This document shows positions 1-8,637 of a stretch of DNA of 58,603 nucleotides, in pieces. Source of the DNA: Tolypothrix campylonemoides VB511288 (GTDB taxonomy: Bacteria; Cyanobacteriota; Cyanobacteriia; Cyanobacteriales; Nostocaceae); assembly GCA_000828075.3 (NCBI GenBank), contig JXCB02000027.1:112923-171525 (forward strand). Reading direction: 5' to 3'. Under the pieces are notes generated by a model that did not search any database, was not told the origin of the DNA, and saw only the letters and a list, made by a program, of their open reading frames with translations. Position 1 is the first letter of the stretch; the number at the start of each line of letters is the position of its first letter. Position numbers and translations under genes: made by a program.

Positions 1-105
1 GGTGTTGTCACTGGCGGTGTTGTCACTGGCGGTGTTGTCACTGGCGGTGTTGTCACTGGCGGTGTTGTCACTGGCGGTGTTGTCACTGGCGGTGTTGTCA
101 CTGGT
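1..105. repeat. 15-bp tandem repeat, seven copies, encoding PPVTT units
   Basis: The unit ggtgttgtcactggc is repeated seven times (the last copy ends ggt). On the minus strand it is translated in frame in the FecR gene as Pro-Pro-Val-Thr-Thr. The array continues beyond the left window edge. Near-perfect copies suggest recent slippage. Confidence 0.95.
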
Positions 106-998
106 GGCGGTTGATTAATATTTCTTCTATCTCTATTGTCAGATTGTGCAGCAGTATTTGATATGACTTGTCCTGTATCGAGCAAGGTGCCAACTGGGGA
201 ATTGTCTCTAATAATGTTGTTACTAGGTAAATTTGGGGAAGTCGTAGTTGGCTTTCCTAAAGATGGGTTTTTAACAATATCTTGACCGGTGATTGGCGGC
301 TGTGCGGCAACAGCTGCTGCAGTTTCAGCTTGAACGCTGGCGATCGCCGGATCTGAATTCGGTACACCCTGTTTTAAAGTCAGATCTAGCCCCTTAACCA
401 GGTCAGCCGTTTCATAAAAAGTTCTCAGGTCAAAATCGTGTAAGCCCTGAAATTTACCTTTAACTATAATTATCACTTGCCCTGCTTTTAGCTCCTGCTT
501 TTGAGAAGCATCCTTGTTAGAAACTTGAATGCCGCTGTTTGTCAGCGCGCCGACAAACGTAGTGTCAGTTTTCTCGTCGTAGCGTACAAATAATGCTGAA
601 CCGCGAATTGCTGCTGCTGCATTTGGCGTATTTATACGTGTTTGTCCCCTTCCTGGTGGGATGAGCAGCAGTACTGTCCCAGTGGTCAGTTTGAAATTTC
701 TTGTCTTTGGTAAGAATCGAAAGACTGCCTGTTCTCCTATCCGAGCCAAAGAACCGTCGTTAAAACGCAAATCTGCCAAGGAAGATCGCCCAGTGGATAA
801 CCCATCCCCAGGACTCATGGCATCCGATTTCCGTGCCTGACGATTTGGTTGGTTTTGCGGCATCAGTTGTACTAAGTTGCGGAGATTCTGAATGACAGCA
901 AGAGTCAGAGGAGTTCTAGCATCTGCCCGGTTTGGCACCGGTAGCACAACAGCTCCCCATAAACTAATCACTAGGAGTAGAAAAAACTTGCGAAACAT
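1..998 (-). CDS. FecR-domain exported protein, C-terminus cut by window edge
   Basis: The reading frame opens at an ATG at 998 on the minus strand and runs off the window without a stop. The start MFRKFFLLLVISLWGAVVLP is a signal peptide. A FecR-like beta domain follows, with the segments SSLADLRFNDGSLARIGEQ, AVFRFLP, FKLTTGTVLLLIPPGRG and AAAIRGSALFVRYDE, typical of cyanobacterial exported FecR-domain proteins. The visible C-terminal part is low complexity and ends in seven PPVTT pentapeptides. In classical systems FecR is an anti-sigma regulator, but stand-alone cyanobacterial FecR-domain proteins are mostly of unknown role, so I do not assign regulation. It is divergent from the barrel-like gene at 1359, which suggests an envelope function for both. 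Sure of the family, not of the function. Confidence 0.8.
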   Translation of the reverse strand, partial: MFRKFFLLLVISLWGAVVLPVPNRADARTPLTLAVIQNLRNLVQLMPQNQPNRQARKSDAMSPGDGLSTGRSSLADLRFNDGSLARIGEQAVFRFLPKTRNFKLTTGTVLLLIPPGRGQTRINTPNAAAAIRGSALFVRYDEKTDTTFVGALTNSGIQVSNKDASQKQELKAGQVIIIVKGKFQGLHDFDLRTFYETADLVKGLDLTLKQGVPNSDPAIASVQAETAAAVAAQPPITGQDIVKNPSLGKPTTTSPNLPSNNIIRDNSPVGTLLDTGQVISNTAAQSDNRDRRNINQPPPVTTPPVTTPPVTTPPVTTPPVTTPPVTTPPVTT

Positions 999-1358
999 AG
1001 TTTGGAGCCTCGGATAATTTCATTGATACCAAACCAGTTGAAAACAGGTTCTGATGGTTACGGTTTAAGCCTGTTATCTGTTATAACAAGTTTATTGACG
1101 TACGTAAAATTGCTTAAGTTGTACTAATAATTCTGTCAATAAAAACCGTGAATCTACTGTAGATGCATGATTTAAGTTTCTTTTAAGAAAAATCAGTTTT
1201 TTTGGATACCATAGTATATACTTCATAATTTTTTTACTCTTTAAAAAAATTAGGTATATTTACCACATCTTGTGGCTAAAGTTTCTTAGAAATTTAATAT
1301 TTTTTCTTGGAACTTTTAGCACAGTCCGTGAATCTACGTTTGCCAAAAAAGATTAAAT
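999..1358. other. Divergent intergenic region with duplicated 12-mer
   Basis: About 360 AT-rich bases between the divergent FecR and barrel-like genes, with no ORF or RNA seen. The 12-mer ccgtgaatctac occurs at 1146-1157 and 1326-1337; the first copy lies in a small inverted repeat (atcta..tagat). The positions would suit shared regulation, but this is inference. Confidence 0.5.
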
Positions 1359-2837
1359 ATGCAACCCAAGGGCTGGATAAATTTGTTCTTTTGGATTGTA
1401 TTAGCTTCTAGTAGTGCAAACTTGTTTTGCATCAAGAAGGTAGATGCGGCTAAGGCTGCGAATACAGACCTATCAATTACTGAAGATAAACCAGTATCAA
1501 CCATACCATCTTTAGGGGTAGCGTGGGTACTTGCTCAATTGTGCCAAGAGCGTGAGCAAAAAGCTTCTCGCCAAGAAGTACACAAAACAATTTTTGGTAA
1601 AGGAGCAGGGGGATCACAGCGAAAACAGGGCTTCTCCTCTAACTATTGTGGCTCCTCAGCCTACTTTGCAACTGCTTATAGTCAGACCCCAAGTTTATAT
1701 TCGCAGACTCCGCCAGAGCCACCATCTCCACCACCTGAACAAAATCCAGTCCCGCCACCACCCGAACAAAATATCACTCCACCACCTCCCCAACCCGCCC
1801 CAACGCCGCCAACCGCACCACCTCCCCAACCTTCTGTACCAAATAACCCACCACAATTAGAAGGTCAGCCAGCCGATTTTCTCAATCCTCTCTCTCCACC
1901 TTTAGAGGAACGCTTGCAAGTACCTGAAATAGATAACGCACAAAGATTGCAAAGACTATTGCAACGCTTGCAAGAGAACAAGCAACCGCCCCAAGAAGAA
2001 ACTAGCTATGGTGAACTAGGAAAACTGGTCCTGCGAGAGGAACGACCACTAGAACAGCAACAACCCCCACCGGTTCCTCAGCCTCAGCCTCAGCCGAAAC
2101 CTATAGGCTACCTACAGGCTAATGTTGGCTATTTCCATACAAACAACATTTTTTCCTCGAAAGTAAATCCAATAGACGATGGCTTAATTTACTCAGGACT
2201 CACACTAGCCTCTGCGCCTTTAGCCTTAGGAAGCAAAACTTATTTGAATGCATCAATTAATGGCAACGTAATTCGTTACATAAATCAATCAAAATACAAT
2301 TACAACCAACTGAGATTCAACGTTGGCGTTTACCAGCAGCTATCACCGCGAATGTACGGAGAAATTGGATGGAGTAATCAACAGTTGTTTTATGCCAGAA
2401 ATGGCACTAACTTTGACGCAGGCGATCGCTTTTTGAACGAAAATTCCTTCCGTCTATCTTTGGGACGACGAGATCCCCTTACACCCAGATTAATGTTAGA
2501 TAGCTTTTACGAATTGCGTCTGAGTTTGACAGATCCTCCCAGTAGACAAGAGAACCGCGATCGACTCATTCATTCTGTGTGGATTTCTTTAAACTACTAC
2601 TTACAACAATCCCTCCAAGTTGGTCTTGACTATCAGTTTGCTTTATCAGACTTTACCCGACGTCAAAGAGAAGACTTGTACCATCGGTTCTATGGTCACT
2701 TAACTTACGGAATATCCAATTACACAAATCTTAGCTTCCAGGGAGGTCTCACCATAGGTAGTTCAACCGATAGAAATATTGATTTTGATGGCTGGTTCTT
2801 CAGTGTCAATTACAATCTGGAATTAGGTCGATTTTGA
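1359..2837 (+). CDS. Proline-rich exported protein with outer-membrane beta-barrel-like C-terminus
   Basis: 492 aa. The N-terminus (WINLFFWIVLASSSANLFC) is a hydrophobic signal sequence. Residues about 118-170 are a proline-rich linker of PPPEQN/PPPQP units, followed by a charged Gln/Leu-rich stretch. Residues about 250-492 consist of alternating aromatic and polar strands (YLQANVGYFHTNNIF, LRFNVGVYQQL, YGEIGWSNQQLFY, WISLNYYLQQSLQVGLDYQF) and end in ...NYNLELGRF with a terminal Phe, as in outer-membrane barrels. I do not recognise a named family. The divergent FecR-domain neighbour supports an envelope role. Function unknown. Confidence 0.75.
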   Translation: MQPKGWINLFFWIVLASSSANLFCIKKVDAAKAANTDLSITEDKPVSTIPSLGVAWVLAQLCQEREQKASRQEVHKTIFGKGAGGSQRKQGFSSNYCGSSAYFATAYSQTPSLYSQTPPEPPSPPPEQNPVPPPPEQNITPPPPQPAPTPPTAPPPQPSVPNNPPQLEGQPADFLNPLSPPLEERLQVPEIDNAQRLQRLLQRLQENKQPPQEETSYGELGKLVLREERPLEQQQPPPVPQPQPQPKPIGYLQANVGYFHTNNIFSSKVNPIDDGLIYSGLTLASAPLALGSKTYLNASINGNVIRYINQSKYNYNQLRFNVGVYQQLSPRMYGEIGWSNQQLFYARNGTNFDAGDRFLNENSFRLSLGRRDPLTPRLMLDSFYELRLSLTDPPSRQENRDRLIHSVWISLNYYLQQSLQVGLDYQFALSDFTRRQREDLYHRFYGHLTYGISNYTNLSFQGGLTIGSSTDRNIDFDGWFFSVNYNLELGRF

Positions 2838-3146
2838 AATCATTAAGAAGAACGCAGAACACAGAACCGCAGCGCGAGGATATCCGTTCGGACTTCGGCG
2901 TGAGCTCAGTCGAAAGCTGACGCTCACGGAAGCCCCACGGATGGAAGGACTGGGGATTTAAGAATGGAAAAATTTTCTTTTTCTCCAGGGATAAATCCGG
3001 GGGTACGCCTACGAATACTCAGAAGCAGAACTCTTAATTCAGCAAGGAGAAAACGCGTTTAATATTAGTAGCGAATGATTCTGACCGATGATTCTTTCTT
3101 GGTCATGAACGATTTAGAATTCCCGTGTCTTTAGACCGAGGAGAGG
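2838..3146. other. Intergenic region, no gene seen
   Basis: About 310 bases after the barrel-like gene. It contains fragments resembling dispersed cyanobacterial filler (gaacgcagaacacagaaccgc; cggacttcggcgtgagctc). No convincing ORF, RNA or terminator was found. Confidence 0.4.
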
Positions 3147-3998
3147 TCAATCAGTTGCTACTTTCTCGTTCTCAGTCTCTAAATAACTAATCCAGTCACT
3201 CCAGCTACCAGCATACAGTTTACCTGTATGGATGCCAGCCATCTCTAAGGAAAGTAAATTTACACAAGCAGTGACGCCAGAACCGCAATAAACAAAAATT
3301 TCCTTTGGATTTTCCAATTCCAACCATCGCTGGCGTTGCTGTTGTTGTGCAAGTATATAGCCGGAGGAGTCTGTCACTTGCTGCCAAGGATAGTTTATAG
3401 CTCCAGGAATATGACCAGCAATTTTATCAATTGGTTCTGTTATCCCTAAATAACGCTCTCTTTCTCGTGAATCAACCAATGCTACCTCTTGTGAATCTTT
3501 GCGACTTTTCACTGTCGAAATATCCACTACCATTTGTGGTTGTAGATTAGGGGTAAAAGTCGCTTCTTGAGTTTCAGGAATGACATTTGTCACGGGATAT
3601 TCAGCTTTTTTCCAAGCAGAGAAGCCTCCATCCAGCACCGCTACTTGCTCATGTCCAAGGTAACGCAATAGCCACCACAAACGAGATGCAAATGCAAGAC
3701 GGGAGTCATCGTAAGCTACAACCAGAGTTTTTTGGGAGTTCACCCCTATTGCTGATAACTTATCAGCTAATTCAATAGGGTTGGGTAAAGGATGCCTTCC
3801 TCCATGTTCTCCTACGGGACTGGAAAGATCCTGGTTCAAGTCTAGGTAATATGCTCCCTTAATGTGACTTTCTTGGTATTGCTGTCGTCCTAGTTGTGGC
3901 TCGGCGAGAGAAAAGCGACAATCCACCATAACAACTTGCGGTTCGTCAAGATGTTTAAATAGCCACTCACAAGAAACAACGAAAGGGCTGTCGGTCAT
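3147..3998 (-). CDS. sseA: 3-mercaptopyruvate/thiosulfate sulfurtransferase
   Basis: 283 aa, the usual length for a two-domain rhodanese. The N-terminal inactive rhodanese domain has VVMVDCRFSL and HIKGAYYLDLNQDLSSP. The C-terminal catalytic domain has DSRERERYLG, HIPGAINYPW and the active-site loop VYCGSGVTAC, with the persulfide-carrying Cys at about residue 238. The CGSGVTA loop is the mercaptopyruvate sulfurtransferase type; classical thiosulfate rhodaneses usually have a more basic loop, so 3-mercaptopyruvate is the likelier donor. The role would be cytoplasmic sulfur transfer or cyanide detoxification. The gene is divergent from the MnmC-like gene at 4143; whether that reflects shared thiolation chemistry is speculative. 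Confidence 0.9.
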   Translation of the reverse strand: MTDSPFVVSCEWLFKHLDEPQVVMVDCRFSLAEPQLGRQQYQESHIKGAYYLDLNQDLSSPVGEHGGRHPLPNPIELADKLSAIGVNSQKTLVVAYDDSRLAFASRLWWLLRYLGHEQVAVLDGGFSAWKKAEYPVTNVIPETQEATFTPNLQPQMVVDISTVKSRKDSQEVALVDSRERERYLGITEPIDKIAGHIPGAINYPWQQVTDSSGYILAQQQQRQRWLELENPKEIFVYCGSGVTACVNLLSLEMAGIHTGKLYAGSWSDWISYLETENEKVATD

Positions 3999-4030
3999 AC
4001 ACTAAAGCCTACAAGTTACACAATGGAGAT

Positions 4031-4086
4031 GAGGGAGTGAGGGAGTGAGGGAGTGAGGGAGTGAGGGAGTGAGGGGGTGAGGGAAA
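4031..4086. repeat. 8-bp tandem repeat GAGGGAGT
   Basis: Five perfect copies of gagggagt (4031-4070), then one gagggggt and a partial copy. The array lies between the divergent sulfurtransferase and MnmC-like genes. Related motifs on the opposite strand occur inside the MnmC-like coding sequence near 4880-4925. Confidence 0.9.
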
Positions 4087-4142
4087 GGATTTGACAGTTT
4101 TCTTCAAAGTTCAAAAAAAGTATTTTATAAACGCAACAGCTT

Positions 4143-5126
4143 ATGTCAGACTTAGACAATTTTACACCTAAGCCAACAGCGGATGGCTCGTTCACTTTTT
4201 TTTCTCATGAGTTTGGCGAGTCGTTCCACAGCCATTATGGAGCGCGTCAAGAGAGTTTTCTCAAGTTTATTGGTCCTACTCAATTGCAAGCAAGAGCAAA
4301 CAAACCAACTTTGCGGCTGTTGGATGTTTGTTATGGGTTGGGATACAATACTGCGGCTGCTTTACAAGCCATTTGGGTAATCAATCCCAATTGTTATGTA
4401 GAAGTCATTGGTTTAGAAATGAATCCTGCTGTACCACAAGCTGCGATCGCCCATGACTTATTCAACAACTGGGGATACGAATATACTCAAATTTTGACTC
4501 AGTTAGCCTTTGACCATCAAGTGTTGCAACACCGTCTCAAAGCAACCTTATTCATTGGCGATGCTAGAAACTCGATTCAGTTTGTGAATAACTTAGGTTT
4601 TCAGGCTGATGCAATTTTTCTCGATCCGTTTTCACCGCCTCATTGTCCTCAGTTATGGACTGTTGAATTTATCAAACAACTTTCTATGAGTTTAGATGTG
4701 TCTGGCTTACTTGCGACTTATTCCTGCGCTGCTGCTGTACGTACGGCTCTTTTAGCAGCTGGGCTAGAAATAGGCTCTACACCACCAGTGGGAAGAAAAA
4801 CACCTGGTACTGTAGCCGGACATCGAGGAGTTGGGGGAGTAGGGGAAGCGCAACAAGCAAAAGAGCAACAAATTTCTCCCTCTAAACCCTCACTCTCTCA
4901 CTCCCTTACTCCCTCCGAACCCTCATCTGTGCTTCCCCCGCTTTCCCAAGCTGAACACGAACATTTACTTACGCGTGCTGCCATTGCTTATCGGGATCCA
5001 CAATTGTGCGATACTACTGATGTGATTTTGAGACGACGACAACAAGAGCAACAAGCCTCTTCCTTGGAGCCTACGTCTCGTTGGCGCAAAAGATGGTCAT
5101 CGAAAAGTCAACTAGAAAGTCTGTAA
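4143..5126 (+). CDS. MnmC-like tRNA methyltransferase-domain protein
   Basis: 327 aa. Class I SAM methyltransferase of the MnmC family (the domain that makes mnm5s2U in tRNA wobble position 34), without the FAD oxidoreductase half of the bifunctional enzyme. The N-terminus FTPKPTADGSFTFFSHEFGESFHS, the SAM motif LLDVCYGLGYNTAAAL and the catalytic-region motif DAIFLDPFSPPHCPQLWT are visible. The tail LSQAEHEHLLTRAAIAYRDP is separated from GRKTPGTVAGHRG by a low-complexity stretch (about residues 229-263) encoded by repeat-like DNA. The ATG at 4143 gives the expected N-terminus. Single-domain MnmC-like proteins are known in cyanobacteria; their exact substrate is less certain than in E. coli. 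Confidence 0.85.
   Translation: MSDLDNFTPKPTADGSFTFFSHEFGESFHSHYGARQESFLKFIGPTQLQARANKPTLRLLDVCYGLGYNTAAALQAIWVINPNCYVEVIGLEMNPAVPQAAIAHDLFNNWGYEYTQILTQLAFDHQVLQHRLKATLFIGDARNSIQFVNNLGFQADAIFLDPFSPPHCPQLWTVEFIKQLSMSLDVSGLLATYSCAAAVRTALLAAGLEIGSTPPVGRKTPGTVAGHRGVGGVGEAQQAKEQQISPSKPSLSHSLTPSEPSSVLPPLSQAEHEHLLTRAAIAYRDPQLCDTTDVILRRRQQEQQASSLEPTSRWRKRWSSKSQLESL
4828..4931. repeat. In-frame repeat-derived insert inside the MnmC-like gene
   Basis: The block contains gttgggggagtagggg followed, after a short spacer, by the opposite-strand motif (ccctcactctctcactcccttactccctcc in segments). These are the same GAGGGAGT-type sequences as the tandem array at 4031. It encodes low-complexity residues (SPSKPSLSHSLTPSEPSS). 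It lies between two conserved blocks that I would expect to be adjacent. Confidence 0.7.
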
Positions 5127-5893
5127 TATTTATAACTATGTATTCAAGAAATCTTATAATCTTGGACAATATTTTTTTGTGATTCACATCACCTTATGAT
5201 AAGTAAATGGTCACTGCTACTTAGTGATAAGCGTAGTTTGATGGTTGCCATAAAGAGATCGGCAATGATACATAACTAAATATCTCAAAATTACACAAAA
5301 TTACAACTGTAAACAAAATACACCTAACTTTGATATAAAATTCGGCAGTCAAACATTTTTTTGAAAGTGATATGAATAAATCTCCGTAAAAAACCTAATT
5401 TAAGATTTGCAATCATTAAACCTCTGGCAAAAGTCATCAATCCATAGAGAAGAACGCAGCTTGGGCTGAATGCAGAACGCAGTATTTCTCCTGAGTTCCT
5501 AGCTGCAATGTTCTGTGTTCTCCCTCAAAAAAAATCGATTTTTGCAAAAAGTCTATTACTTATGCCGGAAAAACAGGAAGGAAAATAGGGCAGCAATCTT
5601 TCCAAGGCTCTAAGAGTAGAAAAAATATACTTTTTAGAGAAAAATAGATAGGTTTTGTATAAAATCCCTTAAAACAAAGGTATGCATAAAGTCAATAATT
5701 AGGGGTGTAAGGGTGTAAGGGAGTGAAAGGTTACGAGTTTACCGTGTCGGTTTCGGGGCAGGATGTACAAAAAGTGCATTTTTTCTTTCTCTTTAAAATC
5801 TTATACCCTATACCCCTACGCCCAAGCGTCTTGGTTAGTAACAAGATGCTTGATGAAAGCTACTGTTAACAATTTCTAAACTGGAGTACGCTT
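5127..5893. other. Long intergenic region with repeat remnants
   Basis: About 770 AT-rich bases. Visible are a repeat-like segment near 5448-5526 (gaagaacgcag ... cagaacgcag ... ttctgtgttctccc) and GGGTGTAAGG-type short repeats at about 5701-5730, with a roughly complementary ccctatacccctacg motif at 5807-5821. No protein or RNA gene was recognised. Confidence 0.45.
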
Positions 5894-7102
5894 GTGGTTG
5901 AATCGAAAACCAAGTATACAAGCTCTAAAGATAATATTCTTGGTTTCAAGAACGTCTTAGTCAGCAAAGATGCAGAAAGTTATTCTTTGGATTTATCGAA
6001 GAAAGACATCATACAACAAAATACTGAAGCCGCACCTTGTTTGATGAATAATCTTGTTAATTCTATTCATGATTTATTCGTCTCCAAGAGCGTACAAGCC
6101 CAAGGTCTGATAGTGAATGAGTTTGATTGTGATGCGCCTAGAATTTTAGTGGTGGATGACCATGCAGCAAGTCGGATGGCTACTGTCGCCGTTTTAGCTA
6201 TGGAAGGTAACGAAGTCATAGAAGCAGACAGTGGTTTTACTGCTGTGGAACTGGTAGCACAGAAAGCACCAGATCTGATTGTACTGGATGTCATGCTGCC
6301 AGAAATGGATGGTTTTCAGGTGTGCCAGTTGCTTAAGCAGAATGAACATACCAGACTCATTCCAATAATTTTTATTAGTAGTTTAAATGACAAGCGATCG
6401 CGCATTCGAGGAATTGAAGTTGGGGCAGATGATTTCCTCAGCAAACCTTTTGACCGTTTGGAATTAACGGCGCGAGTAAAATCTTTGATAAGACAAAAGC
6501 GTCTGAATGAAGAGTTAGATCACGCTGAACAAGTGCTGTTTTCTATAGCAAGGGCAATTGAAAGCCGTGATCCCAAAACCGGAGATCACTGTGAACGGCT
6601 GGTGAAGTTCGGCAAAGCTTTTGGTGAATATCTCAATCTCACACGCAACCAAATTCGGGATTTGATGTGGGGAGGTTATCTGCATGATATCGGCAAAGTG
6701 GGTATTCCGGACGCAGTGCTGCTGAAACCAGGCAAATTCACGGCACAAGAATGGGATACTATGAAGCAACACGTTTTGATTGGAGAAAAAATCTGCCAAC
6801 CACTAGGCAAAATACGAGGTGTGATTCCTATTATCCGCCACCATCATGAGCGTTGGGACGGTTCTGGGTACCCTGATGGACTTGTAGGAGAAGAAATTCC
6901 TTATCTAGCGCAAGTATTTCAAATAATAGATATTTTTGATGCTTTGATCAGCGAACGACCCTACAAAAAAGCTTTTACACTAGAAGAAGCCTTGGCTGTG
7001 ATGGCGGAAGAAACAGCCTTAGGATGGCGTAATCCTAGACTCATGCAGCAGTTTACAGAGTTTATTTCTTCTTTTCAAGATTGGCAATTATGGGTGAGTT
7101 AG
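5894..7102 (+). CDS. Response regulator with HD-GYP c-di-GMP phosphodiesterase domain
   Basis: 402 aa, with a GTG start preceded by GGAG seven bases upstream. An unrecognised N-terminal extension (about 80 aa) precedes a receiver domain (about 83-200) with acidic pair D88/D89, phospho-acceptor D132 in LIVLDVMLPEMDG and K184. A short linker leads to an HD-GYP domain (about 210-395) with HDIGK (H264/D265), H293, the RHHHERWDGSGYPDG block and a downstream IIDIFDA. HD-GYP proteins of the RpfG type hydrolyse cyclic di-GMP, with phosphorylation of the receiver controlling activity. No kinase lies next to it, so the input is unknown. An internal ATG at residue 51 is a possible alternative start. Confidence 0.9.
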   Translation: MVESKTKYTSSKDNILGFKNVLVSKDAESYSLDLSKKDIIQQNTEAAPCLMNNLVNSIHDLFVSKSVQAQGLIVNEFDCDAPRILVVDDHAASRMATVAVLAMEGNEVIEADSGFTAVELVAQKAPDLIVLDVMLPEMDGFQVCQLLKQNEHTRLIPIIFISSLNDKRSRIRGIEVGADDFLSKPFDRLELTARVKSLIRQKRLNEELDHAEQVLFSIARAIESRDPKTGDHCERLVKFGKAFGEYLNLTRNQIRDLMWGGYLHDIGKVGIPDAVLLKPGKFTAQEWDTMKQHVLIGEKICQPLGKIRGVIPIIRHHHERWDGSGYPDGLVGEEIPYLAQVFQIIDIFDALISERPYKKAFTLEEALAVMAEETALGWRNPRLMQQFTEFISSFQDWQLWVS

Positions 7103-7205
7103 GTTGGGTGAGTTAGGTTTTGAGTTTCTTTTGCGCGTTAGTATAAATTGAGCCTAGACTCAAAGCGAGCAGGCGCATTCAAAGCAATTCACTCATAGCT
7201 AAATT

Positions 7206-8582
7206 ATGGTTGTTGTAGCAATTCTGGCGGCGGGACGTGGAACACGTATGAAATCAAACCTGCCCAAAGTTTTACATTCTTTGGGTGGGCGATCGCTCAT
7301 TGGACGAGTTATCGACAGTGTCAAACCCCTTTCGCCGACTCGACAGATAGTGGTTGTTGGGTATCAAGCTGTTGAAGTGCAAGCAGCCATGGAGTCAATT
7401 CCAGATTTAGAGTTTGTTGAACAAACTGTGCAACTAGGGACAGGTCATGCTATCCAGCAATTACTTCCCCACCTTGAGGGCTACACAGGCGATTTGCTCG
7501 TACTATACGGCGATGTGCCTTTGCTTCGCACAGAAACTCTGAAAAATCTGTTGCAAACTCATACTCAACACCAAAACGCCGCCACTATCCTCACCGCACA
7601 CTTAGATAATCCCAAAGGCTACGGACGGGTTTTTTGTAATAGTGAGAACATTGTGCAACAAATTGTTGAAGACCGAGATTGCACACCAACTCAAAAACAA
7701 AATAACCGCATTAATGCTGGAATTTACTGCTTCCGTTGGCAGGATTTGGCAAAAGTTCTGCCTCATTTACAAGCAAATAATTCTCAGAAAGAATACTACC
7801 TCACGGATGCCGTCAGTCAAATAAAACCTGTGATGGCGGTGGATCTGGAGGATCACCAAGAAATTCTAGGCATTAATGACCGTTTGCAACTGGCAACAGC
7901 ATACGAGATTTTGCAAAAGCGAGTCAAAGAAAAATGGATGGCAGCAGGTGTCACTCTCATCGACCCGGCAAGTATTACAATTGATGACACTGTAGAAATC
8001 GAGCCAGATGTGGTTATCGAACCCCAAACTCATTTACGGGGTAATACAGTGATTCAGACAGGAAGTCGCATCGGACCAGGAAGTTTAATTGAAAATAGCC
8101 ACTTAGGCGAAAATGTCACACTGATGTATTCTGTGGTGAAAAATAGCATCGTTAAAGCGGGAAGTACACTTGGTCCCTATACTCATTTGCGCGGTGATGT
8201 GGAAGTGGGTGCTAGCTGTCGCGTGGGAAATTTTGTGGAATTAAAAAATACCAAGTTGGGCGATCGCACTAACGTTGCTCATTTGTCGTATTTGGGTGAT
8301 ACAACTGCGGGAAGTCGCGTCAATATTGGTGCAGGTACAATTACCGCCAATTATGACGGTGTGAAAAAACATCCTACCAAGATAGGCGATCGCACCAAAA
8401 CGGGTTCCAATAGCGTTTTAGTTGCTCCCGTGACGCTGGGAGACGATGTCTACGTGGCGGCTGGTTCCACGGTTACAGAAGATGTCCCTGATGATTCTCT
8501 GGTGATTGCCCGTGCTCGTCAAGTTGTGAAACCAGGGTGGCGCAAAAAGAGTCCTGAGTCCACCCAGAGTACTCAGTCCTGA
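7206..8582 (+). CDS. glmU: Bifunctional UDP-N-acetylglucosamine pyrophosphorylase / glucosamine-1-phosphate acetyltransferase
   Basis: 458 aa, normal for GlmU. The N-terminal uridyltransferase begins [16 protein letters not shown] (nucleotide-binding GxGTRM loop), followed by [19 protein letters not shown] and ITDAV-like YYLTDAVSQ. The C-terminal left-handed beta-helix (about 245-440) has repeating hexapeptides and the block [14 protein letters not shown]...AHLSYLGD...[13 protein letters not shown], typical of the acetyltransferase active site. It makes UDP-GlcNAc for peptidoglycan and glycans in the cytoplasm. The last dozen residues ([12 protein letters not shown]) are encoded by an intergenic-type GAGTCCTGAGTCC repeat that has apparently extended the C-terminus. 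Confidence 0.97.
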   Translation: MVVVAILAAGRGTRMKSNLPKVLHSLGGRSLIGRVIDSVKPLSPTRQIVVVGYQAVEVQAAMESIPDLEFVEQTVQLGTGHAIQQLLPHLEGYTGDLLVLYGDVPLLRTETLKNLLQTHTQHQNAATILTAHLDNPKGYGRVFCNSENIVQQIVEDRDCTPTQKQNNRINAGIYCFRWQDLAKVLPHLQANNSQKEYYLTDAVSQIKPVMAVDLEDHQEILGINDRLQLATAYEILQKRVKEKWMAAGVTLIDPASITIDDTVEIEPDVVIEPQTHLRGNTVIQTGSRIGPGSLIENSHLGENVTLMYSVVKNSIVKAGSTLGPYTHLRGDVEVGASCRVGNFVELKNTKLGDRTNVAHLSYLGDTTAGSRVNIGAGTITANYDGVKKHPTKIGDRTKTGSNSVLVAPVTLGDDVYVAAGSTVTEDVPDDSLVIARARQVVKPGWRKKSPESTQSTQS

Positions 8583-8637
8583 GTCCGGAGTTGAAAGAGA
8601 GTTGTAAGTGCCAAGTCACTTGCAACCCTTTATCATC

